Positions 35,235 to 47,230 of a stretch of 64,000 nucleotides of DNA are shown piece by piece. A program made the position numbers and the translations under genes. The stretch is taken from the NCBI RefSeq assembly GCF_000003815.2, contig NC_049996.1, forward strand, positions 3,238,841 to 3,302,840, given 5' to 3'. Under the pieces are notes generated by a model. The model did not search any database, had not been told where the DNA came from, and saw nothing but the letters and a program-made list of their open reading frames with translations. The stretch comes from Branchiostoma floridae. Its lineage: Eukaryota; Chordata; Leptocardii; Amphioxiformes; Branchiostomatidae. Position 1 is the first letter of the stretch; each line of letters starts with the position of its first letter.

Positions 35235-35398
35235 CTGTTACTGGCCACCTGCGCTCGTAGCTGGTTGATCCTCTCGATGATCTTGTCTTCCTTAAACTGC
35301 TGCCGAGCATGCTGGGAAGGGTCGCTCTGGCTGCGGCTGTACGTGGGGTGGTGTCGCTGGACGGAGTAGATGAGTGGAGGGGGTGGGGTGGACCGACA
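35235..35398 (-). CDS. NCKAP5: NCKAP5 exon with second short helix (residues 264-318)
   Basis: 164 nt, enters phase 0 after a long C-rich acceptor (CTCCCCCACCCCCCAG) and leaves with two bases of a split Ser codon (AACAG|GTGGGT). Encodes CRSTPPPPLIYSVQRHHPTY, then SRSQSDPSQHARQQFKEDK and IIERINQLRAQVASN. The last part is an amphipathic basic/acidic helix, likely a second short coiled coil, like the vertebrate ILEGLRKLQKRK segment in the same order. The PPPP run is a candidate SH3/WW contact. Confidence 0.85.
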
Positions 35399-36063
35399 CT
35401 GGGGGGTGGGGGAGTAGAGGGTTATGGTCATGAACAATGCCTGTTCATATAAACTAGATTTTAACACTCCCTGAGTAGTCTTCTTGGGCAGGTTTTACTG
35501 TATAAGCTTTTGGCAGGGCAATACTACTTCCCACCAATATGTGGTGCTGCAGTATACACAGCCCCTAACATGACTAAGCTTTTATCCCCCCTCAATACAG
35601 TTGATTTGGATACAAGCTTGGTCATGTTTGGGCCTTCATTTCTACTGCAGACCCACCTAGCAGTGCAAAGTAGAACTGCAATTAGAAAGATAGCAATATG
35701 GGCTTAGCAACAGACACATTGACAGCATTGACAGGTAAATCCCTTGGGTTGTAGGGCCAAAATCTCTGACTCATTGCTAACGGACAAATGCGGTTGCTCG
35801 AATATTGCTAATTTTGTATTCGCTTTAGAACCACTACTTGCAATACCATTGTTTATAATATCTATTTCAAATCCATTCCTAGTATGCTGCGAAAACATTG
35901 TTGTTGTTTTTTAGTTGCCAAACTATGGAAAACACATTCATGTCATAAAGATTTTTTTTTGGACAGAAGGGAAGGAAGGACAGACAAACAATTCTTAGAA
36001 AGAGCCCTGGTTTGTATTGATTATGAAACATAATTTAAAAAATTTTGAAATTTTGAAACTTAC

Positions 36064-36264
36064 ATTTCTGGTGTTGTGGTTGGAGCTGTGAGCCGAGTAG
36101 TCGGAGGCCATACTTGAGAGTGAGCTGTGTGGGGAGGTCTCCCCGGCGCTACCGTTGGGCACGGAACCGGACTTACGGGAACTCACGAACGTGCTCGGGG
36201 AGTAGGATGTGGCTCGCTGGTGCTGACTGACGGGCAGGCCGGAGTGAGGGCTCGGAGAGAAACG
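36064..36264 (-). CDS. NCKAP5: NCKAP5 Ser-rich exon (residues 197-263)
   Basis: 201 nt, phase 0/0, acceptor TTCGTTACAG, donor AAT|GTAAGT. Encodes RFSPSPHSGLPVSQHQRATS and then a run of short Ser/Pro motifs (SYSPSTFVSS, GETSPHSSLSS), ending SSNHNTRN. The vertebrate family has a comparable Ser-rich stretch (SSSSELSLSSTCSE type) here. Predicted disordered, with many possible SP phosphosites. Confidence 0.85.
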
Positions 36265-37019
36265 CTGTAACGAAAATATTGGCAAGATGAACAATACTGC
36301 CATATTTTTTCAATGGACAAATCTATGGGAAAAGTAAAATGTGAAAACTCAAATGAAGTATCATGCATTCTTTCTTCACAATCATGAACACATTTTGGAT
36401 CAGTTAAATTGCATCTACAATGATGTTTTATTTTAATTGATGCTCAAAATTCAGATTACGAATGCCTGAGCAAGTACTTAGAGTGACCGACGGAGATAGC
36501 TAAGGCAGTGCAGTACATTATTTTCATTCACAAAACAAGGTAACAGTAAGTTTTAAAGCACATGAAAACAACAGGTTTGAGGTCCTCTTCCCGTCTATTT
36601 GAGATAAAACCCGCAAATTCAGTACGCACATAAACTTTGGCAATAACTTGAAGCAGCTTTTGGATTTTGAAAATTTTGAGTACTATGAGAAAATACGGTA
36701 GTCTTTTTTGACCAATAAATTGGCTTGCTAATTTAGAAGAATTTTTTGTTTATTTGGAACTTGTCATATCCGTATTTTTACATTTCATCTGATAATTTCA
36801 TAATATCATACATTAAATAAGTACTAGCAAACTATAATTGTTACAGTCTACTACTATGCATGTTGAAACTAAGCACTTTGTAAGACAAAATGAGCAGACT
36901 AGCTAGAATTCTGCTGCAGTTCCAAAGAAACCTGCCAGAAGGCCCATTACAAAACTATAGGGCAGAGAGGCTATCTAATAATAGTAAAATTTCACCTTAG
37001 TACAACATAAAACCCAAAC
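36265..37019. other. NCKAP5 intron, nothing else seen
   Basis: AT-rich intronic sequence. Confidence 0.6.
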
Positions 37020-37118
37020 CTGTGGCTGTACCGGCAGGCTGTGGTTACTGCTGTCCAGACTCGCTGTGTCCGCCTTGCTCTCACCTCCAAACGACCTCTG
37101 CCGTAACCGTTTGGCAGA
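37020..37118 (-). CDS. NCKAP5: NCKAP5 linker exon (residues 164-196)
   Basis: 99 nt, phase 0/0. Begins SAKRLRQRSFGGESK and ends SLPVQPQ. The acceptor is GACTCTGCAG; the donor CAG|GTTTGG is a weak GTTTG type. The basic opening (KRLRQR) next to a Ser could be a phosphorylation or microtubule-contact patch, which is inference only. No stop in frame. Confidence 0.8.
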
Positions 37119-38022
37119 CTGCAGAGTCAAGGTCACAACAAAGGAACGGAAAAGCCATTAGGATAATTATTAACACTACTGGGATTTCACATTCAAGATA
37201 CCTTATTGTGAGGTGTATACAGCATGTAACGGTAATATCCCCTTCAACGAAAAATGTTTGTAATTTAAAAATTCCAAAAAGGCAAAAAAAGACTAAAATT
37301 CGAAACAGGTCAATACAGTTACATGACGGTTCTCTGATTTTAATAACATTGAATTTCCCATTTGCAAAATACAGACAGTATTTCAATTTGTCATTGTCAA
37401 TATTTAACAAGAAGTAAAAAGGTTCACCAACTGTCAAAATCGGTTGAATGAGTTCAAATGAAATTCTAAGTCAACATGGCAGTTGGAAAGTAAACACAAC
37501 AGAAATATATCTTTTTATCCTAATGCCAAACACATTACACTGTCAGGTATACTTGAAAAACACTACATATGCTTGCATATATTCCTGTTTAATCATTCTA
37601 TTTTTGGCAGTAGAAATCTCAATGTTGTTTACAAACAGAATTACAGAAAGCTTGAAAACTATATAGAATATTTCAGACTCAGGCATTTCAGAATCTTCTT
37701 GATGATCAATTATTTGGGGGCTATAATTGGTGGCGTAAAACCGTGGTAAAAACAATAACAAAAACTTAATAACAATAACATGCAACCAGCAAATACTGCA
37801 ATGGGGAGGGGGTTGGACATGCACTTGTCAAATTGGCACTTTCAGGCCCCTGGACAATCGGACAAGGGGACTGGTCCAATCCTGCCTGAGTGATCTACTT
37901 GCACAGGTTTGACTGTATCACGTCGTACACAATAAAAATTATGTAGTTACATTACTTAGTAATGCATTGCATTTCTATCTATACTGCACAGTTAAAAAAT
38001 CAAACTCAGTAACCATGGTTAC
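37119..38022. other. NCKAP5 intron
   Basis: AT-rich; includes a fragment at 37815-37885 related to the CAGGG element (GGACAATCGGACAAGGGGAC). Confidence 0.5.
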
Positions 38023-38145
38023 CTGAAGTATGGAGTCAGATGAGAATCTGCTGGTGCGCCGCTCGAACATGACGCTGAGCTGCTTGTTCTGCTGCTCCAG
38101 ATCGTACACACGGTTCCGCAACTTCAGACACTCCTCGCGAAGGTC
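38023..38145 (-). CDS. NCKAP5: NCKAP5 coiled-coil end exon (residues 123-163)
   Basis: 123 nt, phase 0/0. It encodes DLREECLKLRNRVYDLEQQN then KQLSVMFERRTSRFSSDSIL and a final Gln, collinear with vertebrate DLREECVKLKTRV then FDLEQQN. Acceptor CTGATTGGTTCAG, donor CAG|GTAACC. It closes the conserved coiled coil; downstream sequence becomes Ser-rich and presumably disordered. Confidence 0.94.
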
Positions 38146-38194
38146 CTGAACCAATCAGACAATTGACAAGAAAACGTCTTTTTGAAAAAGGCAT

Positions 38195-38325
38195 TGTGTG
38201 TATGGCGTAACTGGTAGAGTCTTGGACTCAAAATCTAGAGGTTCCAGGTTAAATACTCGCCGTGCCTTTACACAACCTTGAATCCCTGGTACTGACGCCC
38301 TGACACCCACCGAGCCTTTTTGGCT
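38195..38325 (+). repeat. tRNA-derived SINE-like fragment
   Basis: GGCGTAACTGGTAGAGTCTT resembles an A box and GAGGTTCCAGGTTAAAT a decayed B box, in correct order and spacing. No cloverleaf good enough for a tRNA gene. Confidence 0.5.
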
Positions 38326-38396
38326 AATCTGTCGATTTTAAGTGTGCCAAAACACACATGGAATTGGTGTGCCAATGTCCACATGTACATGTCAAC

Positions 38397-38845
38397 ACAT
38401 TCTCAACTAAAACGAGAAATTCTCCATACGATATCTGCAGATTGCAGTCACCTATCTGCAGACTGCATATACCTATCTGCACACTGCTGTCACCTATCTG
38501 CACATTGCAGTCACCTATCTGCACACTGCAGTCACCTATCTGCACATTGCAGTCACCTATCTGCAGGTGCAGATAGGTATCTGCATATAGCAGATACCTG
38601 ACTGCAGACTACAGTCACCTATCTGCACACCACAGTAAATTTATAAGACTGCATACACCTATCTGTAGATTGCAGTTACATATCTGCAATCTCCATACAC
38701 TCAGGTGAATGCAATCAGTTCAGGCTGTAGGCTGTATATGTACATCAAAAGTATGTTAAATTGTCAAGTTAATGTTTACTTACGAAAATAAGAGAACAAA
38801 GAGCCCTGTTAACCTGCATCAGATCTGTCATACCTGACTTCTAAT
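38397..38845 (+). repeat. 21-bp-unit minisatellite element, left copy
   Basis: Units like CACCTATCTGCACAYTGCAG plus T (21 bp) repeated about 8-10 times, with a central palindrome ACCTATCTGCA-GG-TGCAGATAGGT. Flanks ACATTCTCAACTAAAACGAG and CCCTGTTAACCTGCATCAG are shared, inverted, with 53158-53561. Confidence 0.9.
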
Positions 38846-40635
38846 TACAGTTACTGACGAGCAGCCAAAGTGACTTCTGGTGGAAATCTCTGTAATGGCT
38901 TTCCTGTATTTTGTTTGCTATGCTCGTTTCAAAGGGGTTATTGTAATTTGGACACCTAAGGTCTCATTGATGAGTTTTTTCTTCCCATAGACTTCTATGT
39001 TATAATTCGTGGTTTACTTGGGCGCGTTCATAATGAAGCTATGTGAAATTTCAGCAGATTTTTCATTCTTTGTTGAGCACATTTTTTTATGATTAGTAAA
39101 TCCCCACAGAAGGCTCTTTTTCCCTGCTATTGTAGAACCGCACCACTCAGAACCCAGGTGGCTAGCACTGTATACCTCCGACCAGCTGGCGCGCGGCTGC
39201 AAAACTTTACCTGCTAATTTATTCAGTTACAAAGAAGCTCACCAATCTAACTTTTGACATTAGTTCCGCTGGCAAAGGGGGATTTATTTCTCACCGCTAA
39301 ACACACGAGTCCATGCAGGCGTTTATTTTTTGGCTCTTTGAAAGTTTGAGGTCATTTTAAGTGTTTAGGCAGACCCTTAGTCTTACAAATAAAGGCAATT
39401 TTTGAGGGGCGACATGAAAACCCTTGTTATATGTTCCTTAATGTCTTGTGAACAATTGGCCTTCTTGGTGTGCATATTGCCCCTCATTTATGCCAAAAAT
39501 ATTCATTATGAAAGAATTCCAAGTGTCTATACATATAGAAAATGCCTGGGTAGGGTCTGCCTGGGTTTATTTAATGTCATATTATTTTACAAACACATAT
39601 GCTGCGGAATGCTGCAAAAATTCAGGTGTTTATACAATATATTCTTTGATACATAATCTGTTGAAAATAACACTCCCTTCTCGAGTCAAGTCCCTTTGAA
39701 AAGATGAATAGAAAGCAAAAGAGATTGGAACAGATATGAAAGTTGTGTTAACATCCATAACATTACAGCATTGTAAAATGATGTGGAATACTTCATTGTT
39801 GCTTTCTTTTCAGAGAATTAAGTGCTCTAAAAGAAAGATTTTGTTTCTTCCAAGATCCAATCTGATTTGGACAGGCTAGAGGATATATTCATCACGCCCC
39901 TGTTACTCCTGTCATCATTAATTGGCCATGAAATGGCTTAAGTCAACAATGTTCTCTGGGGGTGGGGTATCTTGAAATCTGTCTCAGAGGCAGCATGATA
40001 TATTCCCAGCACCAGCACTGTAACTGTTTGTACTATACAATATAAACACTGTCTCTATTAAGAAATGTAAGCTGACACACTTATGTGTAGTAGGTCGAAA
40101 TTCAAAGTTCCTTCATCAAGTTCACTACAAGTTAGTGCACAAGCCATATCCAATAATTCAAAATTTTTGTTGTGCCTTATGATAGTTTTCAAATTCCAAG
40201 GAACACAATACACATATACCATAATACCCTCATTGTTTAGAATAGATGGGCAGCAGATGTTCGGGCATGCAGGGCACTGACATACTGGACAGGATGTATC
40301 AGGTGTCCTTGCTTCCAGATCTATAGTTCAAGCAGATGTTGGGAAAATATATGATGTTTTCTGACCAGAAGAGGTTCCTCTGATAGCCACTTTTGCTGCT
40401 CAAAAAACAGTACGATCTTTTACCCCAAGATCAGTTCTAGCTTCTGTCTTGTCCAAGATTGCATAGAAGCTGAAAGTATATGGGAAAAAGGCTTCCCACA
40501 GAGAGATTCTATCTATTCTCCAGAAACTGTAGACTAGCACTAGAAAATTCTGAAGAAGTTTCATTACATTCTCCTCTGTCTCTGAGGTGTTTGGAATCTA
40601 AAAAAAATGCAAGAGTTAACTTGATATTCAACATA

Positions 40636-40834
40636 ACGCTAGTTCACCTTTATCCGTTGTACCTAAAAACAGGATACCTAGGGATATCACGTTGATGGAC
40701 GGTAGTTTCAAATTGCATTTTTTTTTCAATATAATGCAGTTTGAGACCACCGTCCATCGACTTGATATCCTGAAATACCCTGGTGTTAAATACAACGGAT
40801 AAAGGTTACCCCGCGAATAAAGGTGAACTAGCGT
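40636..40834. mobile_element. 199-bp palindromic MITE, TA duplication
   Basis: Ends ACGCTAGTTCACCTTTAT at both termini (inverted), flanked by TA (40634-40635, 40835-40836). Inner arms GATGGACGGT / ACCGTCCATC. Tc1/mariner type. Repeat-free intron lies on either side (38846-40633, 40837-43780). Confidence 0.85.
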
Positions 40835-43784
40835 TAATACCTTCCAGGTAAATATGCAACCTGTAAATTTGCTCATGGCAAAGTTGCGGCTAACATCATC
40901 ATATTTTTCTAAGTAAGTAAAAGATGACTTTTTGACATTGCTGGACAAGGTTAGAATAAATCTTGAAATTTGTCAAAGCAATTTAGAAGGTACTCAAGGG
41001 GCTATGTCTCCAGTACATTCCAGATGTGGTCAGATCCACATGGATTGTCCCAGGCAGGCCAGGGAAATGCTGCCCTGCCTGATCCCTTAGGGGGTAATAC
41101 AGACCAGGCGCTTGGTCAAACAGACTCACACAACTTCTTTGTCTTTGTGGCCTGTAGCATGTACATGACTGGCCCAGACACAGAGGAGCTAGCTCCAGGA
41201 CAATGATATGAGTAGAGTTGATCTATCCTTTACAATTTGATTCTGGTATCTACTGGACAAACAGACTCATGCCCGTAGCCAGAATTTTGATTGGGGGCGT
41301 TCTTTTCAGTACTTGTGGGACCATGGAGGGCCTCTGAAACACTATTTCCTGCATTTTGACTGATAGACTAAATTTTGCTGATAGACTCGCTTAGATTGAA
41401 TGAAATGTCTATCAGTGAAAAATGCCAGTCAGTCCGGCTTTGAAAAATAAATCTCGGACTGTAAAAAGCAGACCTTTGAGCGTGAAAAAGTGGACCATTT
41501 CGGCATGTGTGTGGGGTTCTTCCGAAGTGTTAACATGTGTGTAATACAACAGTACTCCTTCTCTGGGTTGAGGAGCCATGAGGACCAGATTAGTCATGCT
41601 TGGCCTCACATTACAGGAACTAGGATTTAGATGTACCATTGAATCTTGAGAGAAAAGACAAGTACTCTACTCTGCAAGTATTTGACGCATGCTATGATTA
41701 AAGATAAACTTTCATAAAAAAACTGTAACTATTTTGCTATTACAGAAGGAATTTGTAAATATCTAACAATAACAGTGAATATTGCCTTGAAATGTGTTTG
41801 AGACAATCCCTGTATTTGCTACTTCCTTAGATTCTCACAAACTGGTCAGGCAACTGTTGAGCATTTTATTCATCATTGTCCTGGCCTCATGTTCCTCAGG
41901 GGATTTAGAAGAGGACTTTCACCTCTTTTTGACCCTTCTTGAAAGACAGGAAGAGAGTAGAAAAATCCTCTTCTGGCTCCTGGAAATCGCACAATTTGCA
42001 TGGGCCCACACTATTACCACTATATAGGCCAAATGGTTTGATTGGTGGCACTTGAACACCACTGTCCTGTTACACTACTCCCCCTTTTCTTTTTTAAATT
42101 CATCCTCGACTCTCCAAGTCTGATATTCCTAATGGCTATCCGGCATACTTTGCCATTTCTCATAGGGTCAGTGCAATCACTGAAACACTAAGAGGTGAGT
42201 AGAAACAGTTTCCTAACTCCCGGGATTTGAACTGGTGGCATTGAACTGCTAAGTGCTACTTGGATTAAGTTCAAAATTCATTAAACTATAACCCTGTTCA
42301 GGTCACATAACTCATTATAGAAAAGTAGGACACTTTCACAGTCTTATACTGCTTCCAGAAAAGAAGTCAAACCCCAAAAGCTTAGACTGTACATGTAGCT
42401 CTCAGCAGTCCATATTACCTGTATTTCTAGAATAGCCACGGTTTTTACTTGTCACCATTGTTATCTATTCCAAAGTCTTTTATTTTCAGTATGTTTACTA
42501 TATATTCTGTATGTGTCATGCTGCAATTAGCCCCCAGGAAAGAACTTGCAAATAAAACTAAATCTACCACTGGTGATTGTTTAGATTTGGCAGTAGACCC
42601 TCGTGGCACAGGACATCAGGTTATCTTGCTGACATCTAGGATCTAATCTCTAACTCTAAGCAGATGTTGGGCTAGACAAATGTTATATGTCTTCTTCATG
42701 AGTCTTCTGGAAGTTTCTCTGTAAACCACTACTCCAACTTGGAAAGAAGGGCTGACAGAAAACCTAGCTGCAGGTCAAAAAACATTGCCATCTTATTATA
42801 ATCTTTCTCCTATTATTGAAGATAAATTTAGCTCCTTTCTGCTCCAGGACTGCATACATGGCATAGGAGCTATACAAAGGATGGATACTGGATAACAAGT
42901 CATTTAATAAGTCAAGTCAAAGTTAATTGTAAAACTGGTACAAAGTATTAAAGGCAAACATAGGACTGGTCAGTATTGTATAAGACAATTAACTAAACAT
43001 GAAAAAGAGTTCCACATACCATAGAGGGAATATTCATAATGTAGAGTCTAAAGATTAGGGAACTTATTATAAAAAGAATACTAGAAAATTCTTACAAATT
43101 GTACAAGTATGAAGTGCAAGGGCTACATATTACACAGGAGGCACAAACATTCATCATTCCAAAGGAAAATTTCTTTTTTGATGAGGTGTTAAGAATCCAT
43201 CTAAAAGTCAGCTTTAATTTACTAATTTTAGGGTTTGAGTTATAATCTGTGGAAATCTGTTAAAACCATTTTGCCTTCAATTTTTGTCCAAAGTGATGGA
43301 TAAAAGGTAAATTCTATATATTAATTCTATTCAAGGTGCACTGAGCAGCTCTCATGTAGTATCTTTTTCTTCAATCAGTGTGAAAGGGAGAAATCACCAC
43401 CAGCCTTCCCCTAGAACAAAGACCCTGGTGTTTCCCTACATGGTGGCCATATCTGAGGTCACAGAGAGGTGACCACAGCATGTGACCGTATCATATGTCC
43501 TGTGCCCTCAATTTGTTCAAACAAGGAGCCTTGGTTCAGACATGTGTCTGACTCAGATAACTTGTACAGTATTTTTTGTAAAAGGACATTTTTGTTTTAA
43601 GAAGTATTTCCTTTCACAAAACAATAAATAGTCTATCTGCACAAATGCATTTTTACTCTGTACATCATCTGAGCAGAACTCCTTGAGGTTGCCCTGAGCT
43701 TTTGGTACCCTAGGGGCCAGGCGCCAGTATCAGGCAGCTACATGTAGGACAGTTTATTGGCCCAACAGGACAGTCAGCCCTCCT

Positions 43785-44335
43785 GTGTGAAAATTTGCCC
43801 GTCCCGGACTAGTCCGAACCGGCATGAACCGTCAGTTCGAACCATGCAATAGTCCGGGGGTCGGACGGGTCGGTCGGACGGGACGGACGCTCGACAGTTC
43901 GCAGAACGGTTCGGACGGCCATAAAGGGTCCAGATTGGCCGCTTGGACTAGCCCGGACTACGTCCCGGACTGGTCCCGGACGGCATGGTTCGAACGCTTT
44001 CGGGCGGCGGCCTGGAGCGGGCCGTTCGAACGGTTCGAGCCGGTACGGCTCCGCCCGGGCCGGACGGCCGAACGGGCGGTTCCCATAGCAACAAAGCGAT
44101 ACGAACCGTCTGGGGGCGTGCAGAGCACCGCGGGGCGCCGGTTCGGACGTCTGCGGACGTCTGCGAACCACCAATTTACATGGCAACTGTACCTTCCAAA
44201 CACCCGTGAAATGCGTAAAATCGTGCTGTTGTGAGGTGGAAATCGCTGCCCAAACAGTTCGGACGGTCTGAACCGCCGGAATGCCGTCACAAAATAGAAA
44301 GAATTTGAATGCAATTCATCCCTCTGCCGCCAGCG
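43785..44335. repeat. GC-rich TTCGGACGG-repeat block, left end
   Basis: Starts CCTGTGTGAAAATTTGCCCG, then about 500 bp of short TTCGGACGG / CCGAACCG variants. All six frames look open because of the composition. The start is mirrored at 50290-50315. Confidence 0.75.
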
Positions 44336-45443
44336 CTCCTATAGACAAAATATTAATGACGGCTTGAAGTTACAGAATGACACCAGCCGCAAGACAATCA
44401 ATGTAAATCACATGTGCCCTCACTTTGACGTTATGTGCGTGCGGAGTCCCAGGAAACATTTGATTGCCCGCACAAACCATGTGCAAAGCGTAAGTAATGG
44501 ATTTCTGATGTCTTTCCGACTGAAGCGTGGTTACCAAACATGTGGTGGAGACACTATCACTGATATATGATATACATTCAAGTCCATAATCTAGAAGATT
44601 CATTTATAAACATCATTGAATGCCCTAATATATTCATGCCAACGCTAGGCACGTTACGCACCCAGCGGCGGCGAGGGTTCAGTGACCCCATCTCAAACGT
44701 AAACAAGAAGACGATCCTATGAAGAAGCCAAACATTTTGTTGGTGTGTGTTCAACTTTATTGTATTTTGTTGAAAGAAAGTTGTATCTAAATATTGAATG
44801 GTAATATATGTTAATCTAGTGCCACAAAATATTATTCTTCGTGTCTAAAATAAGACTAGTTTTGATATAGGTGCTGGCCCCCATACGTGAATTGAACTCT
44901 CCCACACTTGATTGAAGCCTCCCGGTCCTTTGGGACAGCCGCCCGACAAGTGCGCACATGTCTATAACTCGTTGTTTGTTGTTTATTTTACGTTCCATGT
45001 GTTAATTTTTGGCACAGTTTGCGCATCCATTGACAGGAATACCACTAAGAATGATGTCGTCATTATACCCATTTCCTTTGTGTTTCTTGCCTTTTTTCAC
45101 GAGCAAGTTATTCAAAGACGGGAAAATTCGATCCAGATATCAATTTGCGAGCCAGTGGCTAGGCCACACCCACACAGCGCGAAACTTTAGGTATAGAGGC
45201 ATGCCGCTGTCCATCATCGCGTGGCGACCGACAAAATAATTAGCAACCATATCTCCGCTAGCTGGGTGTCATGCTGTCCGTATTATAAAACGTCTGCACA
45301 ATTATTATTGGAATCTTTCGTCAGTAAATTTACTTTGCGCACTTGTAAGCGACTTTTGACAAGACTGGCCGGTGTTCCCGTAAAGCAAAACTGGTCTCCG
45401 GGGACAGCCGCCTACCAGACCGATTCGTAGGGCAGGAATCAAA

Positions 45444-45523
45444 ATGTCACACTACAACGGGTCTCCAATTTCTGGAAGGGTGGCAAAATCACCAACGTCC
45501 GGCCGCACCTTTGAGCTTCGGCC
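45444..45523 (+). CDS. Candidate first coding exon, unknown gene
   Basis: ATG in fair context (ATCAAAATGT), 26 codons starting MSHYNGSPISGRVAKSPTSG and ending TFELRP, then a consensus donor CC|GTAAGT. Local sequence is GC-richer than the host intron. I could not find a second exon or recognise the protein; it may be chance or the start of a nested plus-strand gene. Confidence 0.3.
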
Positions 45524-46211
45524 GTAAGTCTAGAATCTACTTAAATTATTCAGCAAAGCAAATAGGATGTAAAATCTGCTTGTCTCTAGTGTATAGTTAT
45601 TGTGCATGTGATTTCATTAACTTTTGTAAAATCAACGATATTCAGAAGGCTTCAGAAGTACCACGAGTGTTATCATACAATGTTGATTGAATGAGTAGAG
45701 ATTAAAAGACGTCACCCTAGAGGATTATTGTTAACCTACGCCGTAGACGTTTCAACTTTCACATCGCTTGATAGATTTTTATGCCCGTCAAAGGCACATG
45801 TGTGAATAGCAGGCGAAATCTTTACTTGCGGCACAAGTAAATTAACGCTTTTTGAAAAGTTGGTAAGGAGGAACAATATTAAACGGGGCGGGGGAGGATT
45901 ATTGTCGAGGAAATTCCGCTCGTGAGGACATGGATATAACATCCTTGGGAGGAAGTTACTAGTATGCCATGGTGAGTAGAAGTAATTCTATGGAACGTTG
46001 GTATTAATATTTTTCAGTTGTAGTTGTACTCTACTCTCTCTACTCTATATGAAGCATGGATATGGACACCTGACGTGCTAATTCAGATTACGCTTAGTCT
46101 ACAGTTTAGTCTTTGTTCTGTGCGTTTAGTTGTTACACAACATTGGGCATGTACACAACCAAGATACGCTACTGAAGTACAGAGAAGAAAACAACTTCGC
46201 TGGAATTTCAC

Positions 46212-46350
46212 AGGTTTTATCCCCAGGGGCAGGCAGGCGAGTTTCTAAAGCTTGACTCCCTGCTGACAATAATCCCGATAGCTCGTCCGAACGGTTCAAA
46301 CGGTTCGGGATTTACTGTGGCGTGTCCAGAGATCCGCCTGGCTCCGACAT
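46212..46350 (+). repeat. Direct repeat copy 1 inside the GC-rich block
   Basis: TTATCCCCAGGGGCAG, CCTGCTGACAATAATC, AACGGTTCGGGA and GAGATCCGCCTG recur in the same order at 47099-47230. Confidence 0.85.
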
Positions 46351-47098
46351 GTCCGACCCGTGAGAACGTTGCCCCCAACCAGGGAGGTTTTATCAAACCC
46401 GGGACATTGAGGAAACAACTTCGTTACCTTCGTCATGGATTTAAAATTACCTCCGATCAGTGGTGTATGCGGAAATTGTAAGACAATCATAATCACATCA
46501 TTATCTTCGCCGAGAAGGTTATATTTATGATATAATTTGCAACGGTACGTGGAAACATGACTTCCACTTTGCTGCAACAAGTGAAAATTACGTCATCATA
46601 CCACTGTGTTTCCACAGCCCACAGGAGTCCCAGTAAGTGCGGAAAAAATACATGGATACTTCAGTTAGCCAGGATTTTGACTGTGCTGTTGATAATTTCA
46701 CATCTAAGACTAACACACTTGGTAACACAGCTAAACGATGTAAAACAGTTTCTTACCAGTTCAGCCTTGAACAAGAAGGGATGTTTGTATTCCAGTCCGT
46801 TCGTATTCCACGGAAGTTTCGGCAGTCGGTTGGAACAGCACCAGAACATAATTCCACACAAATTGTTTGTGTTGCTAGTCCTTTTCCATCTCTCCATGGC
46901 AGTTTGAATTTGATGCATCCTGACCCGAAACGACAACGTACAAACCCCTCACGCGACACCTCTTCCAACTTATCCATGATAGTCTGTACATTTAGCCTTA
47001 GTATAAGACTAAAAAGCGGAAAAATAACACAGGACATCAGGAACGGTTTACTGATGAGTTTTCAATTTGAAATGACCGCGACGCACGCGCAATGCTCA

Positions 47099-47230
47099 TG
47101 TTATCCCCAGGGGCAGACAGGGGAGTCTTTCAAGCTTGACACCCTGCTGACAATAATCGTGATAGCCGGTCCGAACGTTCAGAACGGTTCGGGAGGCACT
47201 GTTGCGTGTCCTGAGATCCGCCTGTCCCTG
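47099..47230 (+). repeat. Direct repeat copy 2
   Basis: Second copy of the 46212-46350 repeat, about 887 bp downstream. The 205-codon ORF at 46637-47254 ends inside it and matches no family I know. Confidence 0.85.

Noticed and set aside
36490-36520. Further miR-34 seed match (GGCAGTGCAG), also GAGGCAGTGTTTG near 53000
   Set aside because: No opposing arm that could form a precursor hairpin.
38195-38275. Possible tRNA gene
   Set aside because: A and B boxes are decayed and no cloverleaf with paired acceptor stem can be drawn; a SINE head is more likely.
38320-38601. HLSAHCS-type heptapeptide repeat ORF, also at 53204-53702
   Set aside because: A 21-bp minisatellite gives a heptapeptide in every frame; no start or splice support, and it falls in an intron.
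43809-44314. Overlapping ORFs of 118-136 codons on both strands, rich in Arg, Pro and Gly
   Set aside because: Composition of the GC-rich TTCGGACGG repeat keeps all frames open; no splice sites or known motif.
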